The notes below the pieces were generated by a model. The model had not been told where the DNA came from. It saw only the letters and a list, made by a program, of their open reading frames with translations, and did no database searches. 64,000 nucleotides of DNA. Source: Cynocephalus volans (Eukaryota > Chordata > Mammalia > Dermoptera > Cynocephalidae). This document shows, piece after piece, positions 1 to 12,330 of this stretch; the first letter of the stretch is position 1, and each line of letters begins with the position of its first letter. The translations under genes and the position numbers were made by a program. The stretch lies in contig NC_084463.1 in NCBI RefSeq assembly GCF_027409185.1, positions 53,810,907 to 53,874,906 of the forward strand, given 5' to 3'.

Positions 1-700
1 TATTGCTTCACACTCAATAGAGAATAACAGGTTTTGGTGCATTTGGAACTTTAATATGCTGTGAGTGTAAAAGGGCGCAGTCCCTGTACCATTTTTAAAA
101 AATACACTGGCATCTCAAAAAATTAAAAATGGTATTACCATGTGATTCAGAAGTCCCAGTTGAATGTATATATCCAAAATCATTAATAGCTGAATCTCCA
201 AGAGGTATTTCCACACCAGTGTTCACAGCAGCATTAGTCACATAGTGCTGTGGTGCAAGCAACCCAGACGTCCATCTATGAATGAATGCATAAACAAATT
301 GTGGTGTGTACACAGAAAGGAATATTATGCAGCCATAAAAAGAAATGAAATCTTGACATATGCTATAACAAGGAACAGTGAGGACACTATGCAAAGTGAA
401 ACAGCTAACAATATCACACGTATTTTATGGACCCACTGATATGAGTCAAATTCTGTGAAACCAAACTACAATGTCAGATGACAGAAGCTACAAGGAAAGG
501 AAGACTGAAAGGTGTCATTTAATGGATATAGAACTTCAGAATTCCAAGATAAAAATGTTCTGGACATCTCCTGCACAACAGTGTAAATATACATAACACT
601 ACTTAAAGGTAAAAATGGTTCAAATCCTAAACTTTTTTTACGTGTATTTTTCAGTACCAAAAGTAAAATTAAAATAAATATTTTAAAACTAATAAATGGA
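1..700 (+). mobile_element. L1 fragment, ORF2 3' end and 3'UTR
   Basis: Sequence typical of the end of mammalian L1 ORF2: a stretch encoding CINKLWCVHRKEYYAAIKRN, then a diverged 3'UTR and an A-rich tail near 660-720. It is decayed and truncated by the window edge. A closely similar 3' end lies at about 27650-28330. Confidence 0.75.
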
Positions 701-719
701 ACAAACTGAAATATTTACA

Positions 720-1050
720 AAATATTTGATTAACTGAAAAAATAGGAAAAGAAAAGAGGAAAATCAAAGGATTACAAGTCAGATGAGAATACAACAACAA
801 CAAAAAGTAGCAAAATGGCAGACCTAAATCTGCCCTTTTTAATAATTAGATTAAATGGAATTAGTCTAAATATTCTACTTAAGGCACAAACTATTAGATT
901 CGTCAGGAAAATAAGACACAACCATATGCTGTCCAGAGACATACACTTTAAATACAAAGACACAAACAAACTGAAAGATAAAAAATTAAATTAAATTAAA
1001 AATACCACACAAACACTAATTATGAAAAGCTTAAATGGAAATACTAATAC
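720..1050 (+). mobile_element. L1 fragment, ORF2 endonuclease region
   Basis: A-rich sequence resembling the early ORF2 part of an old L1. It directly follows the L1 3' end above. The same pair of fragments in the same order is found at 27650-28660, so the junction was copied by segmental duplication. Confidence 0.55.
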
Positions 1051-1109
1051 TAGCAAAGGGAAGTGAGGTGAGTGAGGATGGACATGCTCAGAAGAAACAC
1101 ACAAAAAAG

Positions 1110-1640
1110 ACTTTTTTCTATAGTTCTGTGCCTGTGACATTAATGGTCAGTGAGACTACATTTCCCAGAATACTGTGGGGCCCTACCTTAGGAGCCAAAT
1201 AAGAAATTTTTAAAAGTTTTCCCTGCATGGAGTACTGTTACCGGGAGATCAGGCCTTGTTGGATTGAGACTAGTCTCTACCTATGCAACAGACTAGTCTC
1301 TATTCCACAAATATGAAATACTGGTTTTGTATTAGCTGTTGGTCTGACAACCTGAGACATTGTGGCAGTAATGGGGAAATTCAAAAGGGGGCCTGGTATA
1401 GCTGTTATAGAACCCATGTCTATTTTTAAACATGCATTTTAAAATCTGAAAAAATCATATTTCTATCATATTTTAAATGTGTTAACAAAACACTGGTGTG
1501 GTAATTTTCTTTCGAAACATTAAGAGATGTTTGTTCTCATCCAGTAAACTAACTTGTGAGTCTCAATGCACTGTATTACAAAGTCAGAAAAACTGCTCTA
1601 GTGTATAGGGACATAAAATAGCAGGGTCATAAGGTAGGTG
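1110..1640 (+). promoter_or_regulatory. KZFP first-exon/promoter block A (orphan)
   Basis: This block aligns by eye with 42440-43140 (plus) and with the reverse complement of 9225-9720. Shared landmarks are the ACTACATTTCCCAG motif, a CCGGGAGATCAGG-like segment, an ACATTGTGGCAGTAATGGGG-like segment and a GTTTGTTCTCATCCAGTAAA-like segment. It looks like the 5' end of a KRAB zinc-finger gene. No plus-strand KRAB or finger exon follows within 50 kb, so this copy appears orphaned. Exon boundaries cannot be fixed from sequence alone. Confidence 0.55.
1155..1173 (+). promoter_or_regulatory. ZNF143/SBF-type promoter motif
   Basis: ACTACATTTCCCAGAATAC closely matches the known ACTACAATTCCCAGAATGC-type motif bound by ZNF143 and common in KZFP promoters. 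This is the best preserved of the three copies in the window. Confidence 0.55.
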
Positions 1641-1895
1641 CATTTCTTAACCCTTGTGCCAATTTACACTTGCAGTGTCTGATAATTAATTGCCCAGAAG
1701 TTCTCATTTTCCATTAACCCATCTGTCCCTTTATTAAATCAAATTTTAGTAATTTGGGGTGTGTGTGTGAGTGTGTGTGGTGGACCTGAATTTAGCCTTT
1801 TCTTTTCTGGTTTCCATAGTAAAACAGTCAAGGAGATCGTTGAACGGGTTTATCAGAGTTTCTTCTATGTTGAAGTTCTTCTTACAGGAACTAGT

Positions 1896-2005
1896 GCTGG
1901 CTGGTTAGCACACTTGAGAGAACATGGTGCTGATAACACAAACATCAGGAGTTCAGATCGCATTACTGGCCAGACACCAAACAAACAAAAGCCACAAAAA
2001 ATGCA
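1896..2005 (+). mobile_element. tRNA-Ile-like SINE, monomer (CYN-like)
   Basis: Starts GCTGGCTGGTTAGCACACTT and contains GGTGCTGATAACAC, followed by a B-box-like GAGTTCAGATCGC and an A-rich tail. It has a single tRNA-like unit. Confidence 0.7.
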
Positions 2006-2640
2006 AAAATGCCTAGCTTGAGTAATCAGAGTTGATATGGTCATGAGTGTTAGAATGTGGGGCAGAGTAAAAGAAGGGCGAACACTGGGGGTGTATGGAT
2101 GGGATGTGTGAGAGGCTGAGGTCATGCCTAAAACCTATCCCTGGTTTTCTTTTTTCCTAATGTACTTCCTGCCTTGTTTAACTTCCTGTGTTTTCTTTGA
2201 TTCTTCAACTTCCCCTCAGTGATTCTAATTGCAGCTCCAGGGAACTCAGCCTTGATCTTCCCGCAGTCCTCTTGTTTCAGACTTTTGAATCTCTAGACCC
2301 ACATCCTTGAACTCCTGAATCCTATGCCTCTCTCTTAAATGTTTATTGGTATGGGATGTAGGAATCCTTCAAACACAGGATGATTGGCAGGGATTGGATG
2401 GCGGGAGTCACTGCCTGATTTTTCACACTCTGGATACAGTTTGTCACTCCGTTTCTTTGTATATGTCTGTCTCCTGTCCATATAAATGGAGACAGTAATA
2501 CACATTTTGATGTGCAGACCTCACCCTGAGCCCACCTCTATTAACATAAAGGCCAATAATTCAATTCCTTTTCTCCCCCTATGAAGGTAAAGTTCTCTCC
2601 TCCATGGAGAGGAGGCTCAGGGATGATACCTAAGTGTTTC
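2006..2640. other. unassigned non-coding sequence
   Basis: No coding pattern and no repeat family was recognised here. Confidence 0.4.
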
Positions 2641-3782
2641 CACACGAGCCATATACTGTAGCTTTACCTGTTCAAGTATACACTTCTGTTGTTAAACTTA
2701 TTTCTAAGGATTTTATTTTGATTGTATTGTAACTAGAATCGTTTCTTCAATTTCATATTTCTATTATTTTTATGTACATAAATAAAATTGATTTTGGGTA
2801 TTGATCTTGTCTTTTGTTACTTTTCAGAACTCTAACAGTTTTTCATTAATTCCTTATGGTTTTCTACATACAAAAACATGTCTACTGAAAATACCGAAAA
2901 TTGTACTTTCTTTCCAATCTAGATGCCTTTTATTTACTTGTTGCCAGTTTTCTGTCTAGTACAATGATGAAAAGATGTGATCATAGTGGATTGTTTATCT
3001 TGCTCCTAATCTTAGAAAATAAGCATGTGAAATTTCACCACTAAACATAGTGTGAGCAGTGGGTTTTTCATATTCTCTTCATCAGTTTGAGGATGTTCCC
3101 TTCTAGTCCTTTGTTGAATTTTTTTCATAAAAGGATGTTGGAATTTGTCAAATTTGTCCATCTACTGAAATGTCATGTGGTTTTATTATTTTATTGATAC
3201 AGTGCATCCTAATATGTAATTTTTTTCTATTAACCAAATGTAGTCCTGGGATATATGAAACGTTGACATAGGGCATAATTATTTTTATATGTTGCATGAT
3301 TCTATTTACTCTCATATTTTTACCGAATTTTGCAACTATAGTCATAAGATACATTTTTCTGAGTTTTTCTTTGCTTGTAATGTCTTTGCAGAATCTCAGT
3401 ACCATGGTAATATGGATGCAGGCAAGGAGTGGAAAAGCATCTCTACAACGTCTATCTTGCAGAGAATTTGGGAACAGGTGATGGTAAATCTCCAAATGTT
3501 TGACAGTATTTATCATTAAAGTTTCTGGACATGATCTTTTCTTGTTATGTAGTGGTTTTTCATTGTTAATACAATCACTTCACCTGCACTAGGTCTATTA
3601 TGATGATTTATTTTTTTCTTGACTCAGATTTTGCAGTTTGTTTCTAGGAATTTGTCTATTTCATGTATATTGTCTAATATATTAACATGCCATTCTTCAT
3701 AACATTCTTCGGTAAATAGTTTTTTGTGTGAGGATGGGAACAATGTCTCCTCTTTAGTTTCTAAATTTAGTTATTCATGTCT

Positions 3783-3817
<35 letters not shown>

Positions 3818-4200
3818 GTCTCTCTCTGGTCTAGCTAATGATTTGTCAGGTTCTTTAATCTGTCATGATCCTAATTTTGGTGTTCTGTTCTTTTTTTCTT
3901 TTTCCATTATCTATTTCACTGATATCTCCTACAACCATGATTTTTTTCCTCCTTCTGCCTACTTTAAATTACACTTGCTCTTCCTCTTTCAGTGTCTTCT
4001 TGTGTAAGTTTAGATACTGCCTTGAGATCATTCTTTTTTAATATAAATATTTACATCTATAGACTTACCTTTAAGCTTCACTTTAATTGTCTTCCAAATT
4101 TTGTACATCGTATTTTCATTTTTGTCATGTTAGTGTATTTTCTAATGACTATTTTGATTTATTTGAGCTATTCATGATTATGCATTGTGTTGTTTGTTTC
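2640..4200 (-). mobile_element. L1 ORF2 fragment, decayed
   Basis: T-rich sequence that reads on the minus strand like old L1 ORF2 (for example the reverse complement around 2815-2900 and 3500-3720). There are many stops and indels, with a pyrimidine simple repeat at 3783-3827. Confidence 0.65.
3783..3827 (+). repeat. (CTGT)n/(CT)n simple repeat
   Basis: About six CTGT/GTCT units followed by CT repeats, lying inside the minus-strand L1. Confidence 0.9.
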
Positions 4201-4787
4201 TGATATATTTTTAATTGAAATGTAATTTAAAATAACATTGCACAGTATCACACTCTGTAAATTTAAGGTTTTCATTTGTGATAATGTACTTCAATTGTTC
4301 AAGTTTGTACAGGTGTGTACTGGGTTGTAATATGAAACGTATTTCTTACCATGTACCTGAAAACCACAAATTATACTTAGTCGCTCTTCTGGCCTCTGAA
4401 AATGTGTTCACCAAGTTGTCACTTCCTTGTTATGTGGTCATCACACACATCTGCCCGTAAAAAGAAAGGTCTTATTTCTTACTGTGCTTTCATGTGTGCA
4501 TGCATGTGTGGTTGTTTCTTTGTGTGTGTGATACTTTCCTGTGTCTTGTACTAGAGTTGACCACTGCTCCTTGACCCCAGGCCTAAAATAATAACCTCAG
4601 CCTAAATGCACCAGCATGCATTACTCAAATAGAATTTGGAAAGTGACATCAGCATGAGTAAATGTTGACAATAAGGTGTAAGGGAGAGGAGCCTCAGGTG
4701 CCTGAGAGTGCAGGGCACCTCGGGTTATTCAGATGTGCTGCAGAAGTGCTGGATTCACTCTTATCAGGAGCTCTCCATTCACTCCTT
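4201..4787. other. unassigned sequence
   Basis: No gene is visible. There is a short TGTG-rich stretch at about 4490-4535. Confidence 0.4.
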
Positions 4788-4800
4788 CTCAGAACTTTCT

Positions 4801-4960
4801 TTTTCTTTTCTTTTTCTTTTTTTTTGTGACTGATAAGGGGATCAGAACCCTTGGCTTGGTGTTGCCCACACCGCACTCAGCCAGTGAGTGCACCGGCCAT
4901 CCCTATATAGGATCGGAACCCGTGGCCTTGGCGCTTTCAGCACCACACTCGGGGTTGACC
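4801..4960 (-). mobile_element. CYN-like dimeric SINE
   Basis: In reverse complement it has both tRNA-like units and a (T)n-derived poly(A) tail. The internal linker reads TATATAGGGATGGCCGG. Flanking duplications are CTCAGAACTTTCT (4788-4800) and CTCAGAACTCTTT (4961-4973). Confidence 0.85.
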
Positions 4961-4973
4961 CTCAGAACTCTTT

Positions 4974-5951
4974 CTTTCTTCACCGTCACCCTAACCCTTA
5001 ATGCCTCTCCTCTTAACAACTAAGCACTTCCTCCCTCTCTGACTTGACTTTTCTGATGCAGTATGAATGAGGCATTGGGGCTCCAGGACCTGCAGGCTGT
5101 GATCAGAACACACTGAAAGCACATTGTTACCCCTTTACTGTCTCTTTCTTCTCACTTTTGGTGTGTGCACTGTCTACCATCTGCTTCTTTCCCACACTCA
5201 GTTCTTCCTCATACTCCTCCTCACTATGTGCCTCACAGACTGGTAGAGGGTGTAATTTTTCAAGATCACCTTACAGCAGGCAAAGGGTGAACCAACAAGA
5301 TAAGAAAAAAATGGTGATAAAGCAGAGGTTAGAATTTCAGACGCCATTTACATGAGCCAAACCCCTTCCTGCTTTTGCAGTTATTCAGAGTCCAGATGGC
5401 ACTGATACCCTGGCTGTCCTGTCATTTCTCATACTCTCTTTAAAATGTCCAGTCACTTTTGCACAAATTGAAGTTGAGTTTATTTTATTATTTTTCCTAC
5501 TACAATAGTTTATTAGTGATGACGATCTGTCCTTACCAATATGACTAATGTCCAGCTTATCTTTCTTGAGAATTCATTTTCCAAGAATTTAGGAACTCGG
5601 AAATTTACTTCTGACTTGATTTGGGATAGCAGACATCTCCTGTAAGGGGCTGGGACCATGTGAAGTGTCTTGAAACCAGGGAGATATATGTTCCATCCCA
5701 TCCCCATGTTTCTAGGCTCCCTTACAGTTATGCAGGGTCAGAAGACTCATTATGGCCCATGAATCACTTCTAATAAAGCATAGAAGAAACAGTGTGCAAC
5801 CTGAAATGTGCTCCAGATGAAGTAACTCTAAGAGTTCAGAGCCATAAACAGCCTCGGTCCCTGAGTCACTGTGAGCAGCAACACGCACCCCTTATTGACC
5901 TGAACATAAAGGTGAATGAGAAATATGTTCTCTTTGCTGCAACCACTGAGA
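4974..5951. other. unassigned sequence
   Basis: No recognisable gene. A few CCCTAAC-like words occur near 4985-5000 but no array forms. The rest appears unique. Confidence 0.4.
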
Positions 5952-5965
5952 TAAGATTATTTGTA

Positions 5966-6104
5966 GGGTCGGCCCGTGGCTCACTCGAGAGAGTGCGATG
6001 CTGATAACACCAAGGCCATGGGTTTGGATCCTATATAGGGATGGCCGGTTTGCTCACTGGCTGAGCATGGTGCTGACAACACCAAACCAAGGGTTAAGAT
6101 CCAC
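5966..6104 (+). mobile_element. CYN-like dimeric SINE with perfect TSD
   Basis: Begins GGGTCGGCCCGTGGCTCACT, has both tRNA-like units joined by CTATATAGGGATGGCCGG, and ends at GATCCAC without a poly(A) tail. The 14-bp direct repeat TAAGATTATTTGTA at 5952-5965 and 6105-6118 is perfect. Confidence 0.92.
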
Positions 6105-6118
6105 TAAGATTATTTGTA

Positions 6119-6640
6119 AATGTAGAAAAAGAAAGTCAGACCTGGTCAGTTTCACAATCTGCTCCAGCTGTCCTCACCACACAGAAGGGAGCATGGAGAT
6201 GTGCTGAGTTGAAATGACAGTACTGGGGTTTCAGAGAGATGAGGCCACAGGAATTTGCTGGTAGAGTTCTGGTGAAAAAGGAGCAAGGCAGAGAGAGAGA
6301 GTAAGAGAAAGAGAGATCTTCATTTGTGCATATGCTCCAGAGTGTTTGGATAAATACAGCACCTCACGTGCAGTGTGGGGCTGGGAGTGGGTTTGTGGAG
6401 GGAAGATCTAGATGTTTGCAAAAGATGTAGATAGCAATAGTCAGGATACTGCAGGGCTCTATGAGGATTGGAAATGTTTTGTGTGCCTGGTCAAAGTCAT
6501 AGGCAAGGTGCTTCAAGTGGGCTGGGCTCTGTCTCCTGCTCTCCACCTAGACTCAGCCCTCTCTCTTACCTACCACTGCCTGGGTTCAGTGGTCTCCAAA
6601 TGCCCTCCACTTAAAATTTTGCAGGTGTCCCACATTGCTC
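6119..6640. other. unassigned sequence with a short GA repeat
   Basis: A GA-rich simple repeat lies at about 6291-6317. No gene is recognised. Confidence 0.4.
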
Positions 6641-6790
6641 TCATCTCCCCATCTCTGTTTGGTATTAGTCCAATGACACTGATTTTAGACTTCTGTCCTT
6701 CAGAATTGTGAAAGAATAAATTTCTTGTTTTAAGCCATTATGTTTATAATGATTTCTTGTAGAAGCAATAAAAAATTAGCATCCCTTGCA
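6640..6790 (+). mobile_element. MaLR/MLT-type LTR 3' fragment
   Basis: The words GACTTCTGTCCTTCAGAATT, GAAAGAATAAATTTCTTG and TTTTAAGCCATTATG match the general 3' end of mammalian MaLR LTRs. The subfamily was not assigned. Confidence 0.5.
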
Positions 6791-6869
6791 GCTTAATTCC
6801 TCTATTTGTATCAAGCAGATGTAGCCAACACTAACTGGTACCTATGAACAGTGATCATATCTGTTGGGA

Positions 6870-8390
6870 AACAAAACAAAATAGATTTTAAAACATAAAT
6901 ATTCATTAGGAAAATGAAGAATATTTTATAGTGATGGAAGTGTTTATCAGTAAAAAATAATAAAGTTTGAAAGGCTTCTAGAGCAGTGATTTGATGTAAA
7001 TTTTTTAAATGTGAATATATATATATTAAAAAGGAACAATGATCTGAAAACAATAACCTAAGCTTCTCCCAAAATATACTGAAAATAGTAAGGCTATCAG
7101 AATTTAAAGTAAGCATAAGAAAAGAAAAAAATAGAATTACACACACAAAAGCAATGGAATAAGAAATAAAAACAGTAAAGAATAACACGAACATTAAAAG
7201 CAGGTAAAGAAAAGATCAAAAAATTGACAAATCTTTCGCTAGTCTAAAGCAAAAGAAAAAAAAATGAAGAAGAGAGAAGACTCAAATAACTAAAATCAAA
7301 AATTACAGATGTCAGTACTACCAAAACTTACAAAAACAAAGAAACTATTAGAGAACAATACGCAGGATTGTATGCCAATATGTTAGATAATTTGGATTAA
7401 AATGGAGAAATTCCTAGGAAGTCAGAATGTAGTGAAACTTTCTCAAGAAAATAATAAATAATCTGAGTAGGCCTATTACAAGTGTTTTAATGATAAAAAA
7501 CTACTATACACAATGAAAACTTTTTGTTCAGAAACTTCACAATTTAATTCTACAAAACATTTGGAGAGGATTTAGTATAAAGTCTGCTCAAACTGTCCAA
7601 AAAATTGAAATACAGTAGAGACACTTTTACATTCATTACATGAGGCAGTTTTACTATAATACCAAAAGCATACTGAGATATTACAAAGAAAAAAAAATCA
7701 GACCAGTTTACCTTGTAAATATAGATAAAAGAATCCTTCAAAAACAATACAACCAAACAGAATTCAGCAACATATAAAATAGTTATTCCCTATAACGAAA
7801 TTAAATTATTAGAAAGAGGTTGGTTAACCACTAAAAACCTACAATAACAAACAAAATCACACAACCATCTCAAAAGATGCAGAAAATGAATTTGTCAAAA
7901 TTTAACATTCTTTTATGATGAAATCATTTAACATATGAATAAAAGAAAACATCAACAACAGATAAAGGGCATTAAAATACAAACAAACAAACAGGCAAAA
8001 TCCCACAGCTAACATTATTCTTCATAGTGAAAGCCAGCATACTTATTTTCTGAGATTAGGAAAAAGATCATTATGTCCATTCTCACCACATCTACTTATT
8101 GCTGTACTAGATGTGCTAGCCTGGACAATATGCCAACAGAAATAAATAAAAAGCATCTAAATTAGAAAGGAGGTACAATAATCTTTATTCACCGATGACA
8201 TGATCTTGTATCAAGAAAATTGTAATGATTTCACTAAAATGTATTAAAACTAATAAATAACTTCTTGAAAGTAGTAGATCAATGTACAAAAATTAATCAA
8301 ATTTCTGTATACAAGAAACAGTCCCAAAATAAAATTGAGAAAACAATTCTACATAGAATAATATCCAAAGGAAAATACAAGTGTAAACTT
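6870..8390 (+). mobile_element. L1 ORF2 fragment, decayed
   Basis: A-rich sequence with old L1 ORF2 features, for example a segment near 8165-8215 ending GATGACATGATCTTGTAT, which corresponds to the RT catalytic block (F-A-D-D-M-I). Stops and indels are frequent. Part of it (7555-7680) is the inverted counterpart of 10240-10380. Confidence 0.7.
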
Positions 8391-8699
8391 GTACAATGAA
8401 AACTACAACACATGGCCTGTGTGGGAAGACTTAGGTATCATTCCAGAGCCTCATGTCCTTGGCTTGGAGGACTGTAACTTCATAGAGAGAGAGAAAAGGG
8501 ATTTCATTCATGGACTTTATATTACTCAAATGTCCTCAGTGTGTGTTCCACACATCCAAATGTGTATTATTTTCCCCATTATTATTGACAGAAGACTGAG
8601 ACCCACTAACAAAAGGAATGTGAATCTATACTTTAGAAGATGGAATATAGTCAACGTTTGCCCCCACCACCCCCTGCTAATCATCCTGTATTTAAAGGA
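8391..8699. other. unassigned sequence
   Basis: A 127-codon open frame starts at 8389, but its product has no recognisable features. It runs from L1 tail into unique sequence and is probably chance. Confidence 0.35.
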
Positions 8700-8714
8700 T
8701 CCCCGATATCATAA

Positions 8715-9110
8715 CAATAAGTGTTTGGTGTTTTTATTATTAATACTTTTTATTATTGTAAAATTCATATAACAAAACTTTTGCCATTTTAGGAATTTTA
8801 AAACATACAATTGCATAAAATTAAATACATTGACAATGCTGTGTGTACACCACTTCTATCTATCCAAAGCTTTTTTTGACATCCTAATCATAATATCTAC
8901 CCTTTAATCACTAACTCACCATTATTCCTTCCCCTTCAATTTCTGGTACCCTGTAATCTACTTCTCTCTCCCAATTTTTCTTTTTAGCTTATATTTTCTT
9001 AATTGACTCATGATAACTATACATATTTATGAAGTAAAATGTGATATTTGGGTACATTTATATAGTATGCAGTGACTATATCAAAGTAATTAGCATGTCT
9101 TTCTTTTTTT
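8715..9110. mobile_element. old L1 3'-region-like repeat
   Basis: Contains words such as TTGTAAAATTCATATAAC and CTGGTACCCTGTAATCTAC that recur in old mammalian L1M 3' ends. Family and orientation are uncertain. Confidence 0.4.
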
Positions 9111-9224
9111 TCCCATAAAGGCTATGAGGGTTTCAATACCAACATGGCTTCAGTCCAGCTCACTCCAACACACCTATATAATAACTCTGCTGATTTATTT
9201 CAGTACATGCACAAAAGCAGTTTT

Positions 9225-9720
9225 TCCAGCTGTGTAATGTAATCCACTGAAGACTCACGAATTAATTTACTGGATGAGAACAAACATTTTTCAATAGGCT
9301 GAAAAAGTTATGTTAATTTCTTATTTGTTTACAAATTTAAAGTTAAGTAGAGACTATTTTTCTATAGTTTAAAATGCATTTGTAAAAAATAGATGTGTGT
9401 TTTATGACAGGAATACCTGTATCAAAACTAAAAAAGAAAAAAAAATGTTGCTTATTATGATAATTGACTAGTTGACCCACATTTGAATTTTCCCATTATT
9501 CCCACAATGTACAAGGCTGACAAACCAGGATTTAACAAAGAACCAGAATTTCACACCATTGTCATGTGGATAGAGGCCAGCCCTTATTCAGCAGGTCCTG
9601 GTCTCCCGGTAACGGGAATCCCTGCTGAGAAAATAAGTAAAACGTTTTTCTTATTTGGTTCCTAAGGAAAGACAGAGAGTCTACTGAGAAATGCAGTCTC
9701 ACTCTCCTGTGACGCCATCA
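9225..9720 (-). promoter_or_regulatory. KZFP first-exon/promoter block B (minus)
   Basis: The reverse complement aligns with 1110-1640 and 42440-43140. It contains GTGAGACTGCATTTCTCAG (a decayed ACTACATTTCCCAG), CCGTTACCGGGAGACCAGGA, GTGGGAATAATGGG and TTTGTTCTCATCCAGTAAA. Any gene driven from it would run leftward. No KRAB or finger exon lies between here and position 1, so this is another orphan or its body is outside the window. Confidence 0.5.
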
Positions 9721-10190
9721 GCACAGGACTATGGGAAGGGCTGTTCTGGGTTGCTTATGCACATGTACTGATCCACCCACTCCCACATCTTTGCCTGAAA
9801 CTTTGGACCCTGGGGCTCTCAGAACACTGCTCCTTAGATTTTGGGTTTGGATTCTGTGCCCTGAAGGTTAATGCCAGGATGAAAGAGGAACCCCTGTGTC
9901 ATGGGTGGACCCTGGAGTTCAGGACAGGGTTCTCCGCACTTTGTGGAGCAGCAACTTTGGCAGGTCTCATGCTGGTTGGAGCTGATGTGCCTGTGTGAGC
10001 CACGACCGTGGGAAAGGGGACACTCTGGTGCGCTTTCAAGGATTAGATGGTCAGAGGTCAATGTGCTTCAAGAAGAGCAGGTGTGTGCTTCCACTGCACA
10101 AAAGCTGGAATTCCTGGGAATTTAAGGTTGCCATAGGCGGTAATTATGTATACATGTTGCTAAATTGTGTGTGGTTGCACTGTTTTGAAG
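9721..10190. other. unassigned sequence upstream of block B
   Basis: Moderately GC-rich. It could hold promoter sequence of the minus-strand block B. Overlapping short open frames on both strands show no recognisable protein. Confidence 0.35.
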
Positions 10191-10860
10191 GATTTTTCAA
10201 CCTAGACTTACAAGATAAAATGTTCTATTTTTTTTCTTTGTGACATCTCAGTATGCTTTTGGTATGGTAGTAAAACTGCCTCATGTAATGAACAGAAATG
10301 TGTCTCTACTGTGCTTCTACTTTTTGGACAGTTCAAGCAGACTTTATTTTAGATCCCTAAATGTTTGGTAGAATTTAACTGAAGTTTCTGAAAAACTTTT
10401 CATGGTGTATAGTATTTTATTATTAAAGCATTGTAATAGGTCTACTCAGATTACTAATTATTTTTTTGATTTTATTGTCATTTTTATTATCAGGAGTTTC
10501 AGGAATTCCATCTTTCTAGGAATTTCTTCATTTTATCTAAATTATCTAACATATTGGCATAGAATTCTTCATATTATTCTTCTGTAATATTTTATGTTTT
10601 TCTTTTCCTTAATTTTAGTTATTTGAGTCTTTTCTTTTTTTGTTTTTGTTTTCCTTGGACTAGCTAAGGAATTGTCAATTTTTTGATCTTTTGTTAATCA
10701 GCTAATAATTTTATTGTTATTATTTATTTTTTTAATTTTCTATTTCATTACTTTCTCCTGTAATTTTTTTTTCATTTCTTATGCTTACTTTAGATTCTGT
10801 TTGCTCTACTATTTTCAGTGTCTTATTGTGGAAGGTTAGGTTATTGATTTGAGATCATCA
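10190..10860 (-). mobile_element. L1 ORF2 fragment, minus strand
   Basis: T-rich. The reverse complement matches the plus-strand L1 at about 7440-7760 (shared words TACATGAGGCAGTTTTACTA and CCAAAAGCATACTGAGAT, allowing substitutions). Confidence 0.7.
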
Positions 10861-10904
10861 CTCCTTCTTCTTATACTTGACCAGGTGTCAACTTCATGAT
10901 GGCT

Positions 10905-11050
10905 ACTCAAGTGGGGTTGAGTGGTTTGGGGTCTGCAGAAAACGTGAGTAAGAGTGGTTTGTGGTGAATTCAAGTTCCAGCTCTGCCATGAAGGAGTCTG
11001 TTACTAATATAAGTAATATTCACTTTACTCATCTGGGCCTTGATTGTATT
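10905..11050 (+). mobile_element. MIR SINE fragment
   Basis: GAATTCAAGTTCCAGCTCTG followed by CTCATCTGGGCCTTGA resembles the MIR core and following region, with moderate divergence. Confidence 0.5.
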
Positions 11051-11466
11051 GATACTAGAGAAATGCCCCCAAAATCCCATAGAAATAATTGTGTGTCCAG
11101 ATTGTGTTACTATGCAGCAATTGTATTTGGGGGTTTCTTTGTGTCTGTTCAACAATTGAAGTTTCTGTCCTATCCTGCACTGTAGAGCCTGCCTAAAACT
11201 ACTGGTTTGAGTTTATACAAGAATTATACAAGAAGTTTATACAAGAATTAATTTCCAGGGGCAGTGAGTTCTGTAAGGGAGAACTCTGTACTGGATGATG
11301 GTTCCATTTTGGGAGAGAGCAAAGTAGTTCTCATGCACTGTGAATAAGGGTGCTCCATAAATAGGAATAGTACCTGAAAGGACACCCCTTTCACATGAAC
11401 ACCCTCACTAGCCCTTCAGAGCAGAGACAGAAGAGTCACAGAAGGAAGGTCTTATCTTTATATGCC

Positions 11467-11873
11467 TCTTTTAGTCCGTTTTGTGTTGCTATAACAGAAA
11501 TACCTGAGACTGGGTAATTTATAAAGGAAAGAGGTTTATTTGGCTTATGTTTCTGGGACAGCTGCACCGGGCATGGGCCTCAGGCTGCTTCTACTCATGG
11601 TGGAAAGTGGCAGGCAGCTGGCAGGTACAAGCAGATCACATGGCAAGAGGAAGCAAGAGAGAGAAAGAAGGTTCCAGTGTCTTTTTAAGCAATGAGCTCT
11701 CGTGGGAACTAATAGAGCGAGAACTCACTCATTAATCCTCCCTGCCCCAGGGACAGCATTAATCCATTCATGAGGGATCTGCCTCCATGACTCAATCAGT
11801 TTCCAACACTGCCACATTGGAGATCAAATTTCCACATGAGTTTTGGAGGGGACAACCCATCCAAACTCTATCA
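11467..11873 (-). mobile_element. MST-type MaLR solo LTR
   Basis: The reverse complement shows the MST/THE1 layout: TTTGGAGGGGAC-type start, CATGAATGGATTAAT, GAGTTCTCGCTCTATTAGTT, then TAAATTACCCAGTCTCAGGT near the 3' end. The 5-bp target duplication ATGCC is perfect at 11462-11466 and 11874-11878. There is no internal retroviral coding sequence. Confidence 0.88.
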
Positions 11874-11878
11874 ATGCC

Positions 11879-12330
11879 CCAAGCAATTATTGAGCCTAAG
11901 TCCCAGAGTGAACAAGATTAGGGTGATACTACATTCTTCAGAAGCTGTCAGTGACTGGGTAATATTGATAAGTTCAGACCAACTTTCAGCAGGGAGATGT
12001 GGGGTGGGTGAGGAATAGGCAAGAGCCTAGGAAGTCATTTCTTATTTGTGGGTCTTCAGGGTGTGCTTTGTAGCAGGGGGACAACCTGTTATAATTGAGG
12101 ATCTGTCTACACTGCTCCCTAACACACTCCCATTACTTCATTCTATCCTCACAATTTCCAAATTGGAGCTCTCTCAAACCTAGTCTGTCACCACAATTTG
12201 TATCCAACTACAAAATATGCTGATACTTCCTCTATTCTCTCTATTCTGATAATTATTCCTGGTAGTTCAGGGACAGTTTGCCAGCATCTTTCTGCCATGC
12301 ATAAAAGAAATTGGATGTGAGGAGATGAAA
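11879..12330. other. unassigned sequence
   Basis: No gene or repeat was recognised. Confidence 0.4.

Noticed and set aside
4975-5010. Telomere-like words ACCCTAACCCTTAA
   Set aside because: Only two units, with no array. They are too short to call telomeric.
5966-6104. tRNA-Ile gene
   Set aside because: The tRNA-like units lack a full cloverleaf and lie in a dimeric SINE with target-site duplications.
7555-10380. Inverted pair 7555-7680 and 10240-10380 as a functional hairpin
   Set aside because: Both are fragments of the same old L1 region in opposite orientation. The divergence and spacing give no reason to infer function.
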